This document shows positions 23,696-32,800 of a stretch of 39,378 nt of DNA, one piece after another. The stretch spans positions 1 to 39,378 of the forward strand of contig NYWY01000003.1 of assembly GCA_002685335.1 (NCBI GenBank), in the 5' to 3' direction. Each line of letters opens with the position of its first letter. Position 1 is the first letter of the stretch. Under the pieces are notes generated by a model. It was given only the letters and a program-made list of their open reading frames with translations, did no database searches and had not been told where the DNA came from. The stretch comes from Planctomycetaceae bacterium. GTDB lineage: Bacteria; Planctomycetota; Phycisphaerae; Phycisphaerales; SM1A02. Made by a program: the position numbers and the translations under genes.

Positions 23696-24361
23696 ATGTC
23701 GGGTTTCGTCCGAACCACCACCGCCCTCTGCGTCCTCGCCACCCTGACCTTCGTGGGGTGTGATCGCGCCGCTGTCCCGCCCGCCGGACCCGAGAATGGG
23801 CCGGCGAGTGAGGAAACGACCTGGACCGGCCCGCTTCAAGCCGTGGTTCGAACCGACCGCGGCGCCTTCACCATGGAACTGCAGACCGACGAGGCCCCCC
23901 TCTCCTGCGCCAACTTCGTCAATCTCGTGCAACGTGGGTTCTTCGACGGCCAGTCGTTCTACCGACATTCCAAGGTCATTCGACAGGTCGGGAACCCCTA
24001 TGCGAGCGACGAACGCCGCTGGAATCCCGGCTACCACCTGCTTCCGGAGTTCTCCCCCGATCTTCGCTACGACCGCGGCGGCATGGTGGGCCTGCTCCGC
24101 GTGGCCGATGACGTCCGAGCGCCGGTCCGTCCCAACGAATTCTTCGTGACCACCAAGCCGCAGAGCGAGCGATTTACCTTCGTCTATCCCATCTTCGCCG
24201 TGGTGATCGATGGCCAGGACGTGGTGAATGCGATTCAGCCGGACGAACGGATCATCACGATCGATCTGATCGGAGACCCTTCGACCGTGATCGAACCCCA
24301 CGCCGAACAGGTTCGGATCTGGAACCAGTCACTCGATGCGGCGCCCGCGATTCCGGGCTGA
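23696..24361 (+). CDS. Lipoprotein peptidyl-prolyl cis-trans isomerase (cyclophilin type)
   Basis: A 221-aa protein. The N-terminus is a signal segment with a lipobox-like end (LTFVGC, Cys near residue 22), so it should be lipid-anchored in the periplasm or outer membrane. The cyclophilin domain follows a short linker: AVVRTDRGAFTMELQTDEAPLSCANFVNLVQRGFFDG, then SFYRHSKVIRQVGNP, and NEFFVTTKPQS. The usual catalytic Arg region FHR reads FYR here, and the middle part is rearranged compared with E. coli PpiA. It likely helps fold exported proteins. The start at 23696 gives the signal peptide. Confidence 0.85.
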   Translation: MSGFVRTTTALCVLATLTFVGCDRAAVPPAGPENGPASEETTWTGPLQAVVRTDRGAFTMELQTDEAPLSCANFVNLVQRGFFDGQSFYRHSKVIRQVGNPYASDERRWNPGYHLLPEFSPDLRYDRGGMVGLLRVADDVRAPVRPNEFFVTTKPQSERFTFVYPIFAVVIDGQDVVNAIQPDERIITIDLIGDPSTVIEPHAEQVRIWNQSLDAAPAIPG

Positions 24362-24362
24362 T

Positions 24363-24383
24363 CCCCGGCCTGACGGATCGGGG
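24363..24383. terminator. Small hairpin in the convergent gap between the cyclophilin and Lon-N genes
   Basis: CCCCG (24363-24367) pairs with CGGGG (24379-24383), filling the 23-base gap between two convergent genes. The stem is five pairs with an 11-base loop and no T-run. It could stop transcription from both sides, but it is weak. Confidence 0.25.
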
Positions 24384-24384
24384 T

Positions 24385-25095
24385 TCAGTTCCAGCTCAGA
24401 CCCTTCGGCCATTCGCCCGGACTCTGCCGGTCGACGAGTGAGACCAGTCGGTCCAGTTCCTGAAGTTCACGGGTGAGGGCCGCGGCCCGCCGCCGACAGT
24501 CCGCCTCCGCCAGCAGTTCGTACCGGAGATCGGGATCGTGCAGCACCGCGAAGCCGATGAGGTCGAGGGCCGCGTTGGTGGGGACCTCCTCCCTCGCCAT
24601 CAGTCGACGCGCGAAATCTCCGTGGCTGAGTCGACTCAGTCTCGGATTCCTCAACAGGCCGCGAATCGTCCGGCGAATCTCGGGCATCGCCGGCCCGACC
24701 CCGGTGTCGGTCTCCAGGGGCCTCAGCCAGCCTCGAAGATAGAGCCGGTCGCCGTCCGGTGGATCGAGGTCGTCGATCCTCGCTCGACAGATCCCGTGCG
24801 CGATGACATCGAAGCGTCCGTCCTCATATCGCTCGACCCGGGAGATCCGACCGACGCAGACCGCGTCCCGAAGGGATGTGCGGCCATCTTCGTTCGTGGC
24901 TTCCTCGATGACCGCGAGTCCGATGGGATCGGCGCGTTCCAGGTCGCCGTTCCCCGCCGCGAGCGCATGCTCGATCATCTGTCGATACCGGGGCTCGAAG
25001 ATGTGGAACGGCGTCACCGCATGAGGCAGCAGATGCACCCCAGGCATGGGGAACAGGGCGATCGGACGTCCGAAATCGACACGGTAGGTGGACAT
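24385..25095 (-). CDS. Lon N-terminal (substrate-binding) domain protein
   Basis: A 236-aa stand-alone protein with only the N-terminal domain of Lon protease; no ATPase or protease domain follows. Landmarks are RPIALFPMPGVHLLPHAVTPFHIFEPRYRQMIEHAL near the start and GLAVIEE, VCVGRISRVERYEDGRFDVIAHG in the middle, followed by a helical C-terminal part. Such proteins are thought to bind peptides or proteins; their exact role is unknown. Start at the ATG 25095; the TACGAT hexamer lies just 6 bases upstream and there is no Shine-Dalgarno. Confidence 0.88.
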   Translation of the reverse strand: MSTYRVDFGRPIALFPMPGVHLLPHAVTPFHIFEPRYRQMIEHALAAGNGDLERADPIGLAVIEEATNEDGRTSLRDAVCVGRISRVERYEDGRFDVIAHGICRARIDDLDPPDGDRLYLRGWLRPLETDTGVGPAMPEIRRTIRGLLRNPRLSRLSHGDFARRLMAREEVPTNAALDLIGFAVLHDPDLRYELLAEADCRRRAAALTRELQELDRLVSLVDRQSPGEWPKGLSWN

Positions 25096-25101
25096 GCCCC
25101 A

Positions 25102-25107
25102 ATCGTA
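25102..25107 (-). promoter_or_regulatory. TACGAT hexamer 6 bases before the Lon-N-domain start
   Basis: On the minus strand TACGAT is followed by six bases and the ATG at 25095. It has the same geometry as the hexamers at 13836 and 37856 and suggests a leaderless message. No -35 box is evident. Confidence 0.4.
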
Positions 25108-25136
25108 GCCCGGACGCGGCGGTCGACGCGTGGAAG

Positions 25137-26015
25137 TCAGGCCGCGGCCAGCATCTCGTCTCCGGTGTCGAGCGCCGCCAGCACCGCGTTTCGGACCGTC
25201 ACCAGGCCTGATTCCCCGATCTGAAGGGCATCCAACACCTCCGGAAGCGGGCCGTCCGCCCGGAGATCGAGCGTGAATCCACCGGAAACCTCACCCGCGA
25301 TCTGGTCGGCGACGTGCACGATCAACGGCAGGTCTCGATTGGCGGTGGGGACGGTGAGCGGATCATGATGATGCCCGGCCACCCAGGTCAGACTGGCGGG
25401 AAATTTCCAATGCTGGCAGAGCGCGGCTCCGAAACCTTCGTGGGTCTCACCCAGGGTCATTCGTTCGACCTCGCGGAGATCGGCACCTTCGGCCGCCTGT
25501 TCGATCGCGGCCGCGAAACGGGCGCGATCGTGCTGAAGTTCCACCAGAATTCCGACATCGTGCACGAGTCCGGCGAGAAAAGCTTCGTCGGAGGCACCCT
25601 TGCGACCATTGATCTCCGCCACGGCCTTGGCGGCCGCCGCGGTGGCGCAGGAGTGGGTCCAAAGATCGTGGGCATCGAAGTGAGGGCCGATGTTTCCACC
25701 TCGGAAGAGTTTGGCGAGACTCGCCGCCACCGCGATGTTCTTGACCGCGTTGAGTCCGAGGAGCGAGACCGCGCGGTTGATCGAGGCGATCTGCCGCGGG
25801 AGTCCGTAGAAGGCCGAATTGACGACCTTGAGCATGCGAGCGGTGAGTGCGGGATCCGCGGCGATCAAGTGATGAAGGTCGCGAGCACTGGAACGGGGAT
25901 CTTCCACCATTTCAATGATCTGAACCGTGACTTCGGGAAGGGTCGCGATGTGACTGATGTTCTGAACTGCAGCCATCGCCGTACCGTTTTCACCAACCTG
26001 ATGCCCATGATCCAT
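25137..26015 (-). CDS. HDOD-domain signalling protein
   Basis: A 292-aa protein with an HDOD domain (related to HD phosphohydrolases but usually without activity). Family landmarks are ISHIATLPEVTVQIIEMVEDPRSSARDLHHLIAADPALTARMLKVVNSAFYG and INRAVSLLGLNAVKNIAVAASL, then FLAGLVHDVGILVE (the HD pair), and AGHHHDP near residue 215. The HD and HHH residues kept here could still bind metal. HDOD proteins take part in bacterial signalling, for example in motility and cell-cycle control. The ATG at 26015 has GGAGGG five bases upstream; the open frame to 26324 is antisense-like junk beyond that. It lies 41 bases before the Lon-N gene in the same direction. Confidence 0.88.
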   Translation of the reverse strand: MDHGHQVGENGTAMAAVQNISHIATLPEVTVQIIEMVEDPRSSARDLHHLIAADPALTARMLKVVNSAFYGLPRQIASINRAVSLLGLNAVKNIAVAASLAKLFRGGNIGPHFDAHDLWTHSCATAAAAKAVAEINGRKGASDEAFLAGLVHDVGILVELQHDRARFAAAIEQAAEGADLREVERMTLGETHEGFGAALCQHWKFPASLTWVAGHHHDPLTVPTANRDLPLIVHVADQIAGEVSGGFTLDLRADGPLPEVLDALQIGESGLVTVRNAVLAALDTGDEMLAAA

Positions 26016-26041
26016 CGTGCCCTCCGACCGTAGGTGTGCTC

Positions 26042-26062
26042 GCCGGACGTAGACGGTCCGGC
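26042..26062. repeat. Perfect inverted repeat upstream of the HDOD gene
   Basis: GCCGGAC (26042-26048) pairs perfectly with GTCCGGC (26056-26062) around a 7-base loop. It lies 27-47 bases before the HDOD ATG in the 202-base gap (26016-26217) after miaE. It could be an operator, a leader hairpin or the end of the miaE message. The rest of the gap shows no gene or other clear site. Confidence 0.5.
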
Positions 26063-26217
26063 ACCGTTCGGAGTGAACGGCTTCGAAGGGATCCTCGGCC
26101 ACCTGTCCGTCCGGCTCCAGCGTGAAGCAGGACCGAGGGTTCGAACCCGGTCCGAACCTGCGGAATGAACGATCTGGATCGAGAACCACGGTTTCCAGGG
26201 CCCGAGAACGACGAGAG

Positions 26218-26847
26218 TCAGTCGATCCAGGAGTGCATCCGGGGTCCCGGACGCTGGGCGGTGATGATCCTGGCCTCGGCTTCGAGCATCGCCGACCAGC
26301 GGACTTCCACGCTGTCTGCTTCATCGGTCCGGGCGGCCACCTGACGGGCCAGGTCGATGAAGGAGAGATAGTGGCCCTTCTCGCTGGCCCAGAGACCTCG
26401 GTAGACCTTGGCCAGCGCCTCCTCCGGACAACACCGGGACAGGATTTCGAAACGCTCGCAGGATCTCGCCTCGATCAGGGCGGAGACCATGAGTCGGTCG
26501 ATGGTCTCGATCTCGCCTCCGGGACGAATCTCGGCCCGCAGGGCGCGAGCGTAATCGTTGCGATGCGCCTTGGTCAGCGTTCCACCCCGCCGGGCGAGGA
26601 GTCGGACGACCAGAGCCAGATGCTCGACCTCGTCCTTCGCCACCGCGGTCATCGAGACCACCCAGTTCTCCGGAGGGCAGGGCTCCGGCCAGCGGTGCAG
26701 GAGTTCGAGCGCGTTCTGCGCGGCCTTCTTCTCGAGGTGCGCGTGGTCGTTCAGCAAGGCTTCCGGGTGCTCGAGGACCATGTCGGCCCAGCGATCGGAC
26801 GTGTCGACGAGGAGGGGAAGTTCGAAGGTGGCGCGATTCGTCGGCAT
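26218..26847 (-). CDS. miaE: tRNA-(ms2io6A37) hydroxylase MiaE
   Basis: A 209-aa ferritin-like diiron enzyme that hydroxylates the isopentenyl group of 2-methylthio-N6-isopentenyladenosine at tRNA position 37. The iron ligands sit in the expected helices: LLNDHAHLEKKAAQNA, KDEVEHLALVVRLL, LIEARSCERFEIL and SEKGHYLSFIDLA. It has the family length. Its start at 26847 has GGAG seven bases upstream and a TACCCT hexamer (26873-26878) 25 bases upstream. It follows neuC by 51 bases, so it may be read through from the sugar operon or have its own promoter. MiaA and MiaB, needed for its substrate, are not in the window. Confidence 0.93.
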   Translation of the reverse strand: MPTNRATFELPLLVDTSDRWADMVLEHPEALLNDHAHLEKKAAQNALELLHRWPEPCPPENWVVSMTAVAKDEVEHLALVVRLLARRGGTLTKAHRNDYARALRAEIRPGGEIETIDRLMVSALIEARSCERFEILSRCCPEEALAKVYRGLWASEKGHYLSFIDLARQVAARTDEADSVEVRWSAMLEAEARIITAQRPGPRMHSWID

Positions 26848-26872
26848 GACGGTTCTCCGTGGCGGATCCCGC

Positions 26873-26878
26873 AGGGTA
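26873..26878 (-). promoter_or_regulatory. Possible -10 box (TACCCT) for miaE
   Basis: TACCCT on the minus strand lies 25 bases before the miaE ATG, in the 51-base gap after neuC, with GGAG between them. No -35 box is clear. Confidence 0.3.
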
Positions 26879-26898
26879 CGACGTCGCGCGAACCGAGG

Positions 26899-28008
26899 TC
26901 AGTACGCGAGTCGTTTTCGCGGTCGAGGAAGCGAACACTCCGCGAGGATCGCGGCGATCCGTTCTCCGACCCCGTTCTCTCCGTAGGGATGACGAGGCGT
27001 GCGATCCATCGCGATCGCCGATTCGATTCCCCGCTCGACCATTCCCGGAATCGGTCGATGCACGTCCAGCACCGTCGATGGTCGCTCCCGACCGGCCTGC
27101 CGGGGCCCGACGTTCACCGCCGGACATCCGACGATCGCCGCTTCGATCAATCCCGCGCTCGAGTTTCCCACGATCGCCTCGACCCGATGAAGAAGTCCCA
27201 CGAATTCGGGACGGGGCAGATGATCCACGACTCGAAGTTCCTTGATCCGGCCCCGTTGATCGATCGCCGCCGCGACGCGATCGCTCCCGGGATCGTGGTT
27301 GGGTCGAACGACCAGCGTCGCACCGTGGGCGACGGCGGCGTCGAGCACCGCGGCACTCCAGGCATCCTCGTCCGTGATCTCCAGGCCGCTTCCATGGTGA
27401 AGCACCACCAGACGTGGGGATCCCAGGGCCTCGAACGCGGCGTCGGACAACACCGGCATCCGGTGCAACCCGTCGACGGCCGGCGAGCCGACCACGAACA
27501 CCGACTCCGGCGGCTGGCCCATCCGCCGAAGGCGGTCCCCGCTGGTCCGGGTCGCGGCGAAGTGCAGATCGGAGAGATCGCTGATCGAGTGCCGCATCGC
27601 TTCGTCGGCCACTCCCTCCGCCCGATCACCCCCGTGCACATGGGCGAGGGCGATCCCCCCCACTGCGGCGGCGGTGGCGGCTGCGAAGGCTTCGATCCGA
27701 TCACCGAGAACCAGAACAAGATCAGGGCGGAGGCGTTCCAGGGCTTCGGCGAATCCGATGGTTCCTCGTCCCACCGCCCGGGCATCGGCCAGGCGTCCCA
27801 CGATCCCCGGCCGCTGCATCTCGATTTCCGCCGCGACGTCGACCGCCGCCCGGACCTCGTCGATCGTCTCCGCCGGTGGAAGCAGGTGGGCCCCCCCCGC
27901 GAGCACGCAGGCCTCCAGGCCCGGATGGGCCGACACCGCGGCGATGGTCGACCGGAGGAGACCGAATTCCGCGCGGGTACCGGTCACGATCGCGATGCGG
28001 CGGGTCAT
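26899..28008 (-). CDS. neuC: UDP-N-acetylglucosamine 2-epimerase, hydrolysing (NeuC/LegG type)
   Basis: A 369-aa GT-B-fold enzyme that releases UDP and gives an N-acetylmannosamine-type sugar (ManNAc from UDP-GlcNAc, or the 6-deoxy di-N-acetyl form in legionaminic acid synthesis). Landmarks are IVTGTRAEFGLLR at the start, LVLVLGDRIEAFAAA, ALAHVHGGDRAEGVADEAMRHSI, FVVGSPAVDGL and the nucleotide-binding stretch VGNSSAGLIEAAIVGCPAVNVGPRQAGRERP. Its start overlaps the neuB stop by ATGA. It carries a run of eight G's near codon 37, but similar runs exist in ftsY, so I do not read it as a phase-variation tract. Sialic versus legionaminic type cannot be decided from sequence alone. Confidence 0.92.
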   Translation of the reverse strand: MTRRIAIVTGTRAEFGLLRSTIAAVSAHPGLEACVLAGGAHLLPPAETIDEVRAAVDVAAEIEMQRPGIVGRLADARAVGRGTIGFAEALERLRPDLVLVLGDRIEAFAAATAAAVGGIALAHVHGGDRAEGVADEAMRHSISDLSDLHFAATRTSGDRLRRMGQPPESVFVVGSPAVDGLHRMPVLSDAAFEALGSPRLVVLHHGSGLEITDEDAWSAAVLDAAVAHGATLVVRPNHDPGSDRVAAAIDQRGRIKELRVVDHLPRPEFVGLLHRVEAIVGNSSAGLIEAAIVGCPAVNVGPRQAGRERPSTVLDVHRPIPGMVERGIESAIAMDRTPRHPYGENGVGERIAAILAECSLPRPRKRLAY

Positions 28009-29066
28009 GGAATCCTCTCCGCGGTCAGATCTCGTTCTTGAATCGGTTCATCCGCTCGAAGTCCCCGGGCGAGTCGACGCCCGATGATCTCCGACATCCG
28101 CCAGGGCTCGAGCCCGTCTCCGGGACGCTTGACCACCAGATCCGTCTCGGAGACCAGGGTCCCCGCTTCGAGATCGCAGGCGGCTCGCACCGACTGACGC
28201 GCGACCTTCCGGACATCATGCTCCAGTTCCCCCATCGCCTTCACCCCGTCTCCCAGCGCGAGATGGGCCCGTCGAACGAAGGCCGCGTAACGGGCGAATT
28301 CCTCCGGCTCGATGCTCGCCGCGTGATCGGGGCCGGTCGCGGTACGCGACCAGGTCAGGTGCTTCTCGAGCACGCACGCACCCGCGGCCACCGCGAGGCC
28401 ACCGGTGGTCTCCAGGGCCGTGTGATCGCTGTAACCGCAGGGACGCCCGGTCGCCTCCACGATCTCCCGAATCGCAGCGAGGTCCGCCTGGTCCTCAGGC
28501 GTGGGATACGAACTCACGCAGTGGAGGAACGCGAGCGGCGTCGAGGCAAACCATTCATCGGTCCGGACGACCTCCGACAGATCCGAAGCCCCGGTCGAAA
28601 CGAACAACGGTCGCCCATCGGCCGCAAGGGCTTCGAGCAACGGGCGGTGCACGAGATCCGGGGACGCGGTCTTCCATGCATCCCATTCGAGGGTCCGAGC
28701 CGACTCGACCAGTTCGGTGCTGAAGACGGTCACCATCGCGGCGATTCCATGATCATGGGCCGCGTCGACCACCAGTGAGAGTTCCTCCCGCCCAAGCTCC
28801 AGGGATGCCAGCATCGCCTTCTGGTCGGAGACCCCGGACCGTCGCTGATACGCGGCGGTGGCGCCGGAATCGCCCACCAGGCGTTTCGCCTCGAACCACT
28901 GGAACTTGACCGCGTCGGCCCCGGCGGCGGCCGCCGCCCTGACCAGTTCGATCGCACGGGCGACCTCGCCATCGTGATTCACGCCGATCTCCGCGATCAG
29001 GAACGGCGTCTCGGTCGCGGAGATCCGACGCGTGCCCACACGAACCTCGGGTCGTTCGCTGGTCAT
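28005..29066 (-). CDS. neuB: N-acetylneuraminate (nonulosonic acid) synthase
   Basis: A 353-aa enzyme that condenses phosphoenolpyruvate with a mannosamine-type sugar to make a nine-carbon sialic-like acid. The TIM barrel carries FLIAEIGVNHDGEV, GADAVKFQWFEA, VTVFSTELVESA, WKTASPDL, VSTGASDL, LHCVSSYPTP and GYSDHT, then VLEKHLTW. The C-terminal SAF (antifreeze-like) domain follows from about residue 290 (RSVRAACDLEAGTLVSETDLVVKRP). The canonical Mn-ligand and PEP-binding regions look kept. It overlaps neuA and neuC by four bases on either side. It could be NeuB, LegI or a PseI-like enzyme; the epimerase neighbour argues against the pseudaminic type. Confidence 0.94.
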   Translation of the reverse strand: MTSERPEVRVGTRRISATETPFLIAEIGVNHDGEVARAIELVRAAAAAGADAVKFQWFEAKRLVGDSGATAAYQRRSGVSDQKAMLASLELGREELSLVVDAAHDHGIAAMVTVFSTELVESARTLEWDAWKTASPDLVHRPLLEALAADGRPLFVSTGASDLSEVVRTDEWFASTPLAFLHCVSSYPTPEDQADLAAIREIVEATGRPCGYSDHTALETTGGLAVAAGACVLEKHLTWSRTATGPDHAASIEPEEFARYAAFVRRAHLALGDGVKAMGELEHDVRKVARQSVRAACDLEAGTLVSETDLVVKRPGDGLEPWRMSEIIGRRLARGLRADEPIQERDLTAERIP

Positions 29067-29827
29067 TCCCGTTCACCGGTCCGATCGCTCGCGTTCGCGC
29101 GACGCGCGATCATCGCTTCGGCGACCAGCAGGTCGATCTCGTCGTCCACATCCACCACCGAACCTTCGGGGTTGATCACACCGCGTCGGTCCTCACCGAG
29201 GAACGCGTGTGGTCGCCCGTCCTCGACCGTGAAGAGGGAGCCACGAGTGACCGCGATCACGCCTCCGTCCGGGATGTGGGCGGGAGGGAGATCCTGGCGT
29301 CGGTAGGCGTTGTTCGGTTCCCAGGGTGAGACCTGCCCGTCTTCGCTCAGTCGACAGGTCCACCAGGGATGATGCTTCCCGACCGGCGAATAGCTCTGGA
29401 CACTGTCCGCCCCGGTCGCCACCAGTCGATCGACCGCCCGATCCAGGAGGCCGTCCGGCCGGATCGGGATGTTTCCGTAGAGCACGACCACGATGTCCGC
29501 GGTGTCCCCCGCGGTCTCCACCGCGTGTCGCACCGCGGAATCGACGGTGGCGTGATCATCCGCCAGTGACTCGGGGCGCCGCACGATCTCCGCCCCCGCG
29601 GCTTCCGCGGCGGCCGCGATTTCGGCTCCATCGGTCGAGCACAGCACTCGCCCGATCGTCCGGGCCTGTCGTGCGTGTGCGACACTTCGACCGATCATCG
29701 GCGTCCCGCCCACCAGCAATGCGTTCTTTCCAGGCAGTCCCTTGCTGCCGGCCCGACCGATGACCACCGCGGTGGCCACGCCATCCGAAGCCCGTGGATC
29801 CGGTCGATCGACCTCCGATTGGTTCAT
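29063..29827 (-). CDS. neuA: CMP-nonulosonic acid cytidylyltransferase
   Basis: A 254-aa nucleotidyltransferase that activates sialic-like acids with CTP. The CTP-binding loop is VVIGRAGSKGLPGKN, followed by GGTPMIGRSVAHA, CSTDGAEIAAAAEAAGAEIVRRP and the DSAVRHAVE segment. Later VVDVDDEIDLLVAEAMI matches the C-terminal metal-binding Asp pair (IDVDxxxDL). It has a short disordered N-terminal extension. The start overlaps the stop of the Maf fusion gene by ATGA, and the stop overlaps neuB the same way. The surroundings (NeuB, NeuC, Maf) fix the role as CMP activation of a nonulosonic acid. Confidence 0.93.
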   Translation of the reverse strand: MNQSEVDRPDPRASDGVATAVVIGRAGSKGLPGKNALLVGGTPMIGRSVAHARQARTIGRVLCSTDGAEIAAAAEAAGAEIVRRPESLADDHATVDSAVRHAVETAGDTADIVVVLYGNIPIRPDGLLDRAVDRLVATGADSVQSYSPVGKHHPWWTCRLSEDGQVSPWEPNNAYRRQDLPPAHIPDGGVIAVTRGSLFTVEDGRPHAFLGEDRRGVINPEGSVVDVDDEIDLLVAEAMIARRANASDRTGERE

Positions 29828-32800
29828 CCCGCCCTCCAGGGAGTCGGCGGCGCACCCGTCTGCGACTCATACGATCGACGAGCCTCCACGAGGTCACGCC
29901 ACAGTTCGGTCAGCGAACGCTCCCCCACTCGGCCGACCGACCGTTCGCCTCGCAGATCGGTCTCCAGAACGGGCACCGTTCCATCGCTCAGGATCGTCAT
30001 CCTCGACTCCGCCACGATCCGGTCCCGTCCGGATGGTGGATGAGTCGGACTGAGCGGATCGGGTGCAACCGCCTGATCCTCCGGCCACCGCACGGGACCG
30101 TCGATCACCGCGGTCCCGAGCCGCTGGCGCCAGCGTTCGAAGAATTCCGGCATCTCCTCGATCGTCTCCGCTCGGCGCTGGAGGCGGGGTGCGATCCAGG
30201 GAAGCGACGTTCGCAGTTCATGCGGAAGGTCATCAAGATCACCGAGCACCGCTCGTTCCAGAACCAGCCGTTCGAGGTTTCGTCGGACCTGATCGAAACC
30301 GTCCCGGCCGTGCACGGCGGTCCAGGTCGACGCCGTCTCCGCGTCGAGATCCACCTCCACCACTTCGATGGGAGCCGCGACCAGTCGATCGATCGCTTCG
30401 TCCGAAGCGACGAGATCCGTCCTGATCCGAACCTGCCGGACACCGGCATCGATCGCGATCCGGGCGAAGACGTCGAATTCCGGGTGCAGCATCGGATCGC
30501 CGACCCCGTCGAAGACCATCACCACGTCACCGGGTTCGGCGAGCTCCTCGACCAGCATCCGGAACCTCCGCTGGTCCATCGATTCTCGCACGATCGATCT
30601 CCCATCCGGAATGCTCGGGCTCTCCGCGATCCGTTCGGTTCCGAGTTCGACCCGCACCACCGCCGGCACTTCAGCCCGCGGTCGGTCGGCGCCGGCTTCG
30701 AGGCCCGAGACGAAATCGCACGGATCGGTCGCCTGGTCGTCGCATCCGCGAAGCATCTCCTCGAGTCGAGCGGATCGGCGGGGTGAATCGGGGATGAACC
30801 GACCCACCGCGTCCCGGATTCGCGCCGGGGCGACCACGCAGGAGTGGTTGGCGACCGGGTCGCCTTCGGGGCGGTCCGATCGGTATCCAAGGAGATGACC
30901 GATCGACGCTCGACGACTGGTGGTCCCCGCGAAGGATCGCAGAAGTTCGGGAGTGACCAGACAGGAGCCGATCCCCGGAGGCGCTTGTACGAAGACCAAC
31001 GGCGTGCTCGGGCGGTCACGGTGTCGTCGGACCACCTCGTCCACACCGAAGTCACCATCGATCGCCACCAACGCCCAGTCCGGCCCCACGAGCACCGCCG
31101 CATCCGCCTCCATCGCCTCCAATGCCTCCAGGGTCGGTCCGGGCGCGAGAACTTCGTCGTAGACGGTCAGCCCCTGGATGCCACCCCGCCAGGCGGACGA
31201 TGCGTTGATTCTCGCCGCTCGAACGGCCTGATGTCCTTCACCGAACACGCCTCCGGCGAGCCGTCGACATTCCACCGGAAGATCGATGCGGGTTCGATCG
31301 ATGATCGAATCGAGGTCGAAGGCCCCCGGCACCAGCACCACGATCCCGGCGAGTTCGGTGCTGCGGCCAAGTCGCTCGAGCGTGCGTTGCAGAAGGGGTC
31401 GACCACCGACCGGCTCGTCGAGTCGGCGACGAACCCCGATGCCGCCACGTTCCGGATCCACGGGAACCACCGCGATCACCCGTCGCTCTCTGCCCTGATC
31501 CCCAGTCAATCCCGCCGCCCGTTCGAGGTCCGCTTCCGTCCGATCCGGTTCCGGTCGGACCCCGGTGTCGATCTGGGTCAGCGTGCGTTCGAGCATCCCG
31601 TGGAGCAGGGACGCCGCTTCTCCCATCCAGTCCACGTTCACCACGTCCCGGTCGAGTTCAAGCCGCTGTCGGGCCACTGGATCACTGGAACGGTCGAGGG
31701 AGATCAGGCGGTCGGCACGTCGACGCTTGTAGACCCCGATCTGATTCACCAGATCGGTGATCCGCCTCGCCCGGTCGTGGGCGTCGACCACCTGCCGAGC
31801 CTCGCCCAGGGCCTTGAAGTGCCGATCCATTCGGCGGGGGTCATCCTGATCGTCCAACATCCGACGCAGGATCCCCCCGGCACGGACGGAAGCCTGACGA
31901 ATCGTGTCGACCTCCCTCATGATCGTGACCACGTGCTGGCGGATGATCGCGGCATCGATCCCGGGGTCGGTGGCTTGAGGCAGTGCGATCGGAGAGGTGT
32001 CGGGATTCGCCTCGGCCTCGATCGTCTCGGCCAGCGTCGCCAGTTCGGTTCGTGACTTCCGTACTCCGCCCTCGGTCGCATCGATCACCCGAAGGCCCTG
32101 CCGCTCGTCTTCCAGGAAAACGGTCTCGAATCGTCTCAGATAGGTGAGCATCTGGACGTCGGTGAAGATCCGCCGTCCGTGAACGTCCTCTCGGGTCGAA
32201 AGCATTCCCCGGTGCCGGACGATCCGCTCCCACTCCATCGTCTCGATGGTGTTGAAGTCGCCGAACTCCGGATTCCAGACATCGTGGATCGCGTTGCCCG
32301 GGGCGTAGTAGAGGCCATCGGTGAAACCCAGATCCTGTCCGATCAGGGCGACCGGGTCGCAGCCCATGTGCCGGGCGAGGGCATGGCAGAGATGAGCCAC
32401 GGTCGCACACGGCGGAAACGCGGTGCCGCCTCGAGCGTGGCTTCCCAGAATCCCATCGATCTCGCTGGAGGGGATGCAGCGCACCCGTCCGGGCCAGGCC
32501 TCGGGAACCACCGGGTTCACCTTGGAGTCGATGACCAGCTCGGTGTCCTCGATCGCACGAGGATCGATCCCCTCGTAGAAGCGGCGGGATATCTCGTGAT
32601 AATCCAACGCGGTGACGTAATGCGGGGCGATCCCCTTCGCCAGCAGAGGCTTCAGGGTGGTCTGGGTCGCGATGATCACGCAACGGTCACGAACGCCCGG
32701 ACGCGCCAGTTCTTCGATGTTCCGACGCAGGCTCGGACCGGCGCTGACCACCACGCCCAACCGACCACGGGCGATGCCGCGAAGATCCTCGACTCCCGCT

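Noticed and set aside
22411..23742. N-terminal extension of the HAD gene, antisense to galactokinase
   Set aside because: The HAD fold starts with FDVDGTL just after the ATG at 22410, which has a GGAG site. The extension is the shadow of galK.
27891..27898. Run of eight G's (minus strand) near the start of neuC as a phase-variation tract
   Set aside because: Runs of eight also occur in ftsY (12772-12779), in the unknown gene at 6892-6899 and 7081-7088, and near 20215-20222. ftsY cannot be switched off, so such runs are better explained by base composition.
26122..28041. A 639-codon plus-strand frame opposite miaE and neuC
   Set aside because: Antisense to two genes with clear family motifs; no features of its own.
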